Origin: Lentisphaeria bacterium UBA1724
GTDB taxonomy: Bacteria; Verrucomicrobiota; Lentisphaeria; Oligosphaerales; Oligosphaeraceae
Length of the DNA stretch: 10,437 nucleotides
Reading direction: 5' to 3'
Assembly: GCA_002315885.1 (NCBI GenBank)
Contig: DCIO01000094.1
Span: 1-10,437, forward strand
The position numbers and the translations under genes are program-made. Below, in pieces: positions 6,637-10,437 of this stretch (position 1 is its first letter; the number at the start of each line of letters is the position of its first letter). The notes under the pieces are model-generated. The model saw only the letters and a program-made list of their open reading frames with translations, was not told the origin of the DNA and searched no databases.

Positions 6637-8469
6637 ATGCTTTACAAGTGGGCGCAATTGGATTTGGCACGTCAGATGGAAACCATGGAATTCATCAAGG
6701 AGTTCATGGGTACCATGGCAAAAGCAGGCTACAACGGCATACTGCTTTATTTGGAAGACCGCATCCGCACGGCCTCCTATCCCTATCCCGCAGATGACGA
6801 ATGCTACACACCAGAACAAGTCAAGGAACTGCTGGCATACGCGGAGACTCTCCATATCGAAATCGTCCCCTGCGTGGCTACCCTGGGACACGCGGAGCGC
6901 TTCCTGGCACACCCGGAACTGGAACACCTCTCCGAACTACAAGGCGACATGAAGGGACGCTTCGGCTGGACGAAAAAGCAGACCTTCTGCCCCACCCACC
7001 CCGATTTCTATCCCTTCCTGACCAAATACCTCCAGGAAGTCGCCGCACTCTTCCCCACAAAATTCTTCCATGCGGGCTTGGATGAATTCTGGGACTACTG
7101 TCTCTGCGACCGCTGCAAGGCCGCCGCACCAGACTACCAGGCACAGGAAGCGCTCTTCGTCAAGCACGTACAGATTGTGGACGACTGCCTGAAATCCTGC
7201 GGGAAGCGCATGATGATGTGGTCGGATATGTTCGAGTATTACCCCGAAGCCCAGGAGAAGATCCCCCGCGATATCATCATGTGCGACTGGCAATACCAGG
7301 AGGATGTCCGCGAATATGTTCATCACCTCTTTGATGTCAAGGTGGAAGACCGCCTGGCGCTGAATGAGAAGCTGGGCTTCGAGAGTTTCCTGGCTCCCGT
7401 GGATATGCTCTACCGCAATGCCGAGAGCTACCTGGATTACGCGGAGAACCGAAAGTTCACGGGATGCATCCTCACCAGCTGGGAAAAATCCGACACCTTC
7501 CTCTATCGGACTATCCCCACCTATTGCTACGCGGGCTATCTCATGAGTGGTCTCGCCCCGGAAGAAGCCACCAACGCCATGATGGAACAGCTTTTCGGCA
7601 CCCAGGACACAATCCTGACCTCCGCCATCACTCTGGCCCTAGAGGAAGGCCCCTGGCGGCATTTCGCCTCCATCTCCAACACAATGCTCTTCTCACGGGA
7701 TTTCCAGGGCATGCCATATAAGGACTTCGAGGCGGATTTCTCCGCACGACGCATTATCCAGGCACAGGCGAAAGTCGTCAAGACACCTCTGGGAGAACGC
7801 ATCATCCAGGATTTGCTGGCGGCATTGGAGGAGAAGTGCATTTCACATGAGCTGAAACGATACTTCCACGCAGTGCTGGATGGACACCAGGCAAACGAGC
7901 AGCGCTTCCAGGCACTGCGGAAGCAATTTGTCCAATACCTGGATCTCTCCGAGGAACACTGGAAGCTCTGGCGCCCCACCATCCAGGGGAATTACTTCAC
8001 AGTCCACAGAGAGGCACTCCTGAAACAACTGGATGAGGCACACAAGACGCTGGTCTCCTCCAAATTCGTGAAACTCCGCTGCTGTGTCCCAGATGGATAC
8101 ACCGTGGAACATATCCGCACTAGCCTGAAATTCGATAAAGAGGGCCAGTGGGTACAAATCGCCGACAGCATCTACAAGCCCCAGGAATTGCGGAGCGACC
8201 TCTGCGAGGCATTCATTCCCTATCAATCGGAGAAGGCACCCGTCGCCATCAAGCTGGAGGCATACGGCATGGGCGGCGTGGGAATATGCTTCGTCCAAAC
8301 CGAGGGCTTTGTCCCCAAGACCATCACCGAAGTCTCGGGCATCGTCCAGACCCCGGAACACCTCCTACACAACAATGTGAATTTCGCCTGGTTCGGTTCC
8401 CAATCCACCGCGGAGGCATACTTCAACCAGAAGATGGCAGACCAGATCCACAGCGTGATACTGGAATAA
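6637..8469 (+). CDS. GH20-like beta-N-acetylhexosaminidase, cytoplasmic
   Basis: This 610-aa protein is predicted to remove terminal GlcNAc or GalNAc from glycans by substrate-assisted catalysis. A TIM-barrel-like domain covers about residues 1-350. The early segment G-Y-N-G-I-L-L-Y-L-E-D and the strand I-V-P-C-V-A-T-L-G-H are typical of GH20 relatives of the HexD type. The catalytic pair is D149-E150 in H145-A-G-L-D-E-F, followed by C-L-C-D-R-C. Trp195 (M-M-W-S-D-M) and Trp282 (T-S-W-E-K-S-D) are candidates for the sugar-binding pocket. A helical middle (about 370-490) and a beta-rich C-terminal domain (about 490-610) follow; the latter may be a carbohydrate-binding module, but I cannot name it. 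There is no signal peptide, so it probably acts on imported sugars. It is transcribed alone, divergent from the small gene and convergent with the protease. Confidence 0.82.
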   Translation: MLYKWAQLDLARQMETMEFIKEFMGTMAKAGYNGILLYLEDRIRTASYPYPADDECYTPEQVKELLAYAETLHIEIVPCVATLGHAERFLAHPELEHLSELQGDMKGRFGWTKKQTFCPTHPDFYPFLTKYLQEVAALFPTKFFHAGLDEFWDYCLCDRCKAAAPDYQAQEALFVKHVQIVDDCLKSCGKRMMMWSDMFEYYPEAQEKIPRDIIMCDWQYQEDVREYVHHLFDVKVEDRLALNEKLGFESFLAPVDMLYRNAESYLDYAENRKFTGCILTSWEKSDTFLYRTIPTYCYAGYLMSGLAPEEATNAMMEQLFGTQDTILTSAITLALEEGPWRHFASISNTMLFSRDFQGMPYKDFEADFSARRIIQAQAKVVKTPLGERIIQDLLAALEEKCISHELKRYFHAVLDGHQANEQRFQALRKQFVQYLDLSEEHWKLWRPTIQGNYFTVHREALLKQLDEAHKTLVSSKFVKLRCCVPDGYTVEHIRTSLKFDKEGQWVQIADSIYKPQELRSDLCEAFIPYQSEKAPVAIKLEAYGMGGVGICFVQTEGFVPKTITEVSGIVQTPEHLLHNNVNFAWFGSQSTAEAYFNQKMADQIHSVILE

Positions 8470-8482
8470 TTCGGAATTAGAA

Positions 8483-10132
8483 CTACTCGTTGGGATTTGT
8501 CGTGAAATTCAGGACGGCATGGACGCCCTGATTCTCGGGACGCAGGTCCGTGCCATCAGGAATCATAACCATGCCGGAGATTTCCGTGGTGGTGGCATCC
8601 TTGGGGACGGAAATCGGCAGAGTGACCTCGAGCGCCTCGTAGGCCTTCAGGTCCGTGATTTTCACGCTCCTCTCCACCTTGCCGATGCGTGTCAGCAAAT
8701 TGACTACCTCCAAATCCGCAGTGCCCTTGTTCTGGACATTCATGACCGCCTGGAGCAGTCCATCTTCCGTGGTCTCCACGCGGATTGCCGTCAGCGCCAC
8801 ATCCGTCAATCCCGCCACGTCATGATTTTCATAGAGCCAGGCATCCACACTGCCCTGGCCGCTATTCTCGTCCTGCCCCGCAATGCCGATATCCGTGGCG
8901 GTGGTCTCCAGCCACTCCACCGCGTCCTCGCCATGGTCCTGTGGATGAGAGGAGAGATAATTGGCAATGACACCCGCCACGCAGGGCACCGCGGCGGAGG
9001 TCCCCGAAAAGAGCGTCCATTCGTTGTCGGCGGTAGCGGCTTCCAGGCCCACGCCAGGCGCCACCACATTCAGCGTCTCACCGCTATTGGAGAAATCCAT
9101 ATACTGGTTGGAGCGATTCACCGCGCCAACCGCCACTACTTCCCCGTAGGCGGCAGGATAGGAGACCCGATTCACGCCGTCATTGCCCGCCGCCGCCACA
9201 ATGACCGCACCCGCATCCGTGGCATAACGGACCGCGGCCTCCAGCACGGACGATCCCGTCTCCCCACCGAGGCTAATGGAAATCACATCCACGCCATTGT
9301 CCACCGCAAGCACAATGGCGGTGGCTAAATCGAATTCGGAGACAGTACCATCTGCCCCTACAATGGGAATGCTGAGGATATTTGCCTCGGAAGTAATGCC
9401 GTTGGCATTGCCTGCCAGAATGGAAAGCACGGAAGTGGCGTGGGTTCCCCCATTGAAGGCAAAAGGCATGGTCGCCTTGCCATCCAGGGTCAGCGCCGAG
9501 ATATGCAGCCCCTCGAAATCCCCATGGGAAAGCACCGCGGTGTCAATCAACGCAATCTTCACGCCCTGCCCGCGGGCTTCATCCGTGGAATTAACCCCCA
9601 GAAAATCCCGATAGGTCCCATAGAAATTCAATTCTTCGCCACCGCCCGCATTCGCAACGGGAGGCTCTGGCAAGCAGAAGACGCCTTCCTGGGCGCCAAT
9701 CTCCGCCAGCTCCGGAAGGGCATTCAATAGGTCATCCAGGTCCTCCTGGGAAAGAGTAAGCCGCAACGCCCACAAGGCCTGAAGACCATCCCCGTGTATG
9801 CCACGACCATCGGCCCATTTCTGCAAACGCTCCCAATCCTGGGCATTCTCAACACGAAAGAGATAAGTACCAGGCGTCAATTCCTTTGGAACTGCCTCCG
9901 GAGGGACTTCCGGAACAGCCGCTGCCACGGTAACGACCTCCTCCGCCATGGTCTTTTCCGCCACCTCGGCGAGGGCTTTCTTGGCGACAGAACGCCGCGG
10001 CACTCGCTTGACACTATATCCCACAGAGGGATCCATTTCCGGCTGGCTCCAGAAGATAAGCATTCGCAGAACGCCACCAAAAGCGGAAATCAGAAGAACG
10101 GCAAAGAGGAGGTATTTCGTATTCTTTTTCAT
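8483..10132 (-). CDS. Membrane-anchored or secreted subtilisin-like serine protease (S8)
   Basis: This 549-aa protein has a basic start and a hydrophobic helix (about 7-28) without an obvious cleavage site, so it is either a signal anchor or a signal peptide. An Ala/Val/Pro/Glu-rich linker (about 45-85) and a small propeptide-like domain (about 88-165) precede the peptidase. The S8 domain (about 185-430) has all catalytic elements: D197 in I-A-L-I-D-T-A, H231 in G-G-T-H-A-T-S, oxyanion N317 in A-A-G-N-D-G and S379 in F-S-G-T-S-A-A-V-P. A beta-sandwich C-terminal domain (about 440-549), with N-V-Q-N-K-G-T-A-D-L, resembles CARDB-like extracellular modules. There are no RTX repeats. The start has no clear Shine-Dalgarno site. 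It ends 13 nt from the convergent GH20 gene. It may process surface or exported proteins; its substrate is unknown. Confidence 0.9.
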   Translation of the reverse strand: MKKNTKYLLFAVLLISAFGGVLRMLIFWSQPEMDPSVGYSVKRVPRRSVAKKALAEVAEKTMAEEVVTVAAAVPEVPPEAVPKELTPGTYLFRVENAQDWERLQKWADGRGIHGDGLQALWALRLTLSQEDLDDLLNALPELAEIGAQEGVFCLPEPPVANAGGGEELNFYGTYRDFLGVNSTDEARGQGVKIALIDTAVLSHGDFEGLHISALTLDGKATMPFAFNGGTHATSVLSILAGNANGITSEANILSIPIVGADGTVSEFDLATAIVLAVDNGVDVISISLGGETGSSVLEAAVRYATDAGAVIVAAAGNDGVNRVSYPAAYGEVVAVGAVNRSNQYMDFSNSGETLNVVAPGVGLEAATADNEWTLFSGTSAAVPCVAGVIANYLSSHPQDHGEDAVEWLETTATDIGIAGQDENSGQGSVDAWLYENHDVAGLTDVALTAIRVETTEDGLLQAVMNVQNKGTADLEVVNLLTRIGKVERSVKITDLKAYEALEVTLPISVPKDATTTEISGMVMIPDGTDLRPENQGVHAVLNFTTNPNE

Positions 10133-10186
10133 ATCAGGGATAATGTATCGTTTGTTTTCTTATTTGTTTCCCTGCAGCACCCTCAC

Positions 10187-10269
10187 TTTTTTTATAAAAA
10201 AAATACACATCTGTGCCACACCGATTTCCACAACGGCATTATAATTTGCACAGTGCACCGTGTGGGTGC
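10187..10269 (+). promoter_or_regulatory. Promoter and operator-like region of the lipoprotein gene
   Basis: A consensus TATAAT (10240-10245) lies 56 nt before the lipoprotein ATG, with no good -35 box. An A/T tract (T7 at 10187-10193, A8 at 10196-10203) sits where an UP element would. TGTGCCACA (10212-10220) overlaps the -35 region, and the perfect 11-bp palindrome TGCACAGTGCA (10247-10257) covers the expected start point. A GCACC/GGTGC hairpin (10255-10269) overlaps that palindrome, so the two are alternatives. The same 169-nt gap must hold the protease promoter on the minus strand, which I could not place. Confidence 0.5.
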
Positions 10270-10301
10270 TACGTTTCTCGCAACTTTAGGAGAAATTCAA
10301 A

Positions 10302-10437
10302 ATGAAGAAAATTATGCTGATTGCTGCCGCCGCCGCCCTGGTCCTCTCCCTGACTGGCTGCTGCTCCCTCCGTACCCCCGCTGGCAAGAACCACGGTGAT
10401 GTCTACTACTACACCTTCTTCGGCATCTCCATCGAGA
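10302..10437 (+). CDS. Putative lipoprotein, 3' end cut by the window
   Basis: The first 45 codons are present. Residues 1-19 form a type II signal peptide: M-K-K, a hydrophobic Ala/Leu/Val core and the lipobox L17-T18-G19-C20. Signal peptidase II would cleave before Cys20, which would be lipidated; a second Cys follows. The visible mature part is S-L-R-T-P-A-G-K-N-H-G-D-V-Y-Y-Y-T-F-F-G-I-S-I-E. It should be anchored in a membrane facing the periplasm or cell surface. AGGAGA (10288-10293) lies 8 nt before the ATG. The gene is divergent from the protease. The family cannot be recognised from this fragment. Confidence 0.82.
   Translation, partial: MKKIMLIAAAAALVLSLTGCCSLRTPAGKNHGDVYYYTFFGISIE

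Overview
The window looks like chromosomal DNA from an uncultured Lentisphaerota (Victivallis-like) bacterium. The main clue is the prepilin gene at the left end. Its start (MKKSFTLIELLVVIAIIAIL), the AMLLPAL run and the C-terminal H-X9-DG motif are typical of the greatly expanded pseudopilin families of Lentisphaerota and Planctomycetota. The AraC regulator, the signal-less GH20-like hexosaminidase and the membrane-anchored subtilase fit that setting. The taxonomic call is inference from protein style; no rRNA or marker gene is present.

Layout, left to right: (1) 1-65, a compact GC-rich element with complementary ends and several hairpins, just beyond the end of a leftward prepilin gene (81-932). 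(2) 1145-6375, a leftward block read in the order small 79-aa protein, HlyB-type ABC exporter, HlyD-type adaptor, AraC-type regulator. An intrinsic terminator sits between the small gene and the exporter; the last three genes are closely spaced and probably one operon. (3) 6637-8469, a rightward GH20-like beta-N-acetylhexosaminidase, divergent from the small gene, with a strong ribosome binding site that fixes its start. (4) 8483-10132, a leftward, membrane-anchored subtilisin-like protease, convergent with the hexosaminidase with only 13 nt between them. (5) 10302 to the window end, the start of a rightward lipoprotein gene with a visible promoter region, divergent from the protease.

The central theme is a type I (HlyB/HlyD) secretion locus without a recognisable cargo or a TolC partner inside the window. 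The exporter is unusual: ahead of its membrane domain it carries what appear to be two tandem C39-peptidase-like domains, both lacking the catalytic Cys and His. The small gene followed by a terminator and then the exporter resembles the arrangement in which an abundant small product is made in excess of its transporter, but its role is unknown. The AraC gene ends in a heptanucleotide tandem repeat whose copy number would change the protein's C-terminal reading frame.
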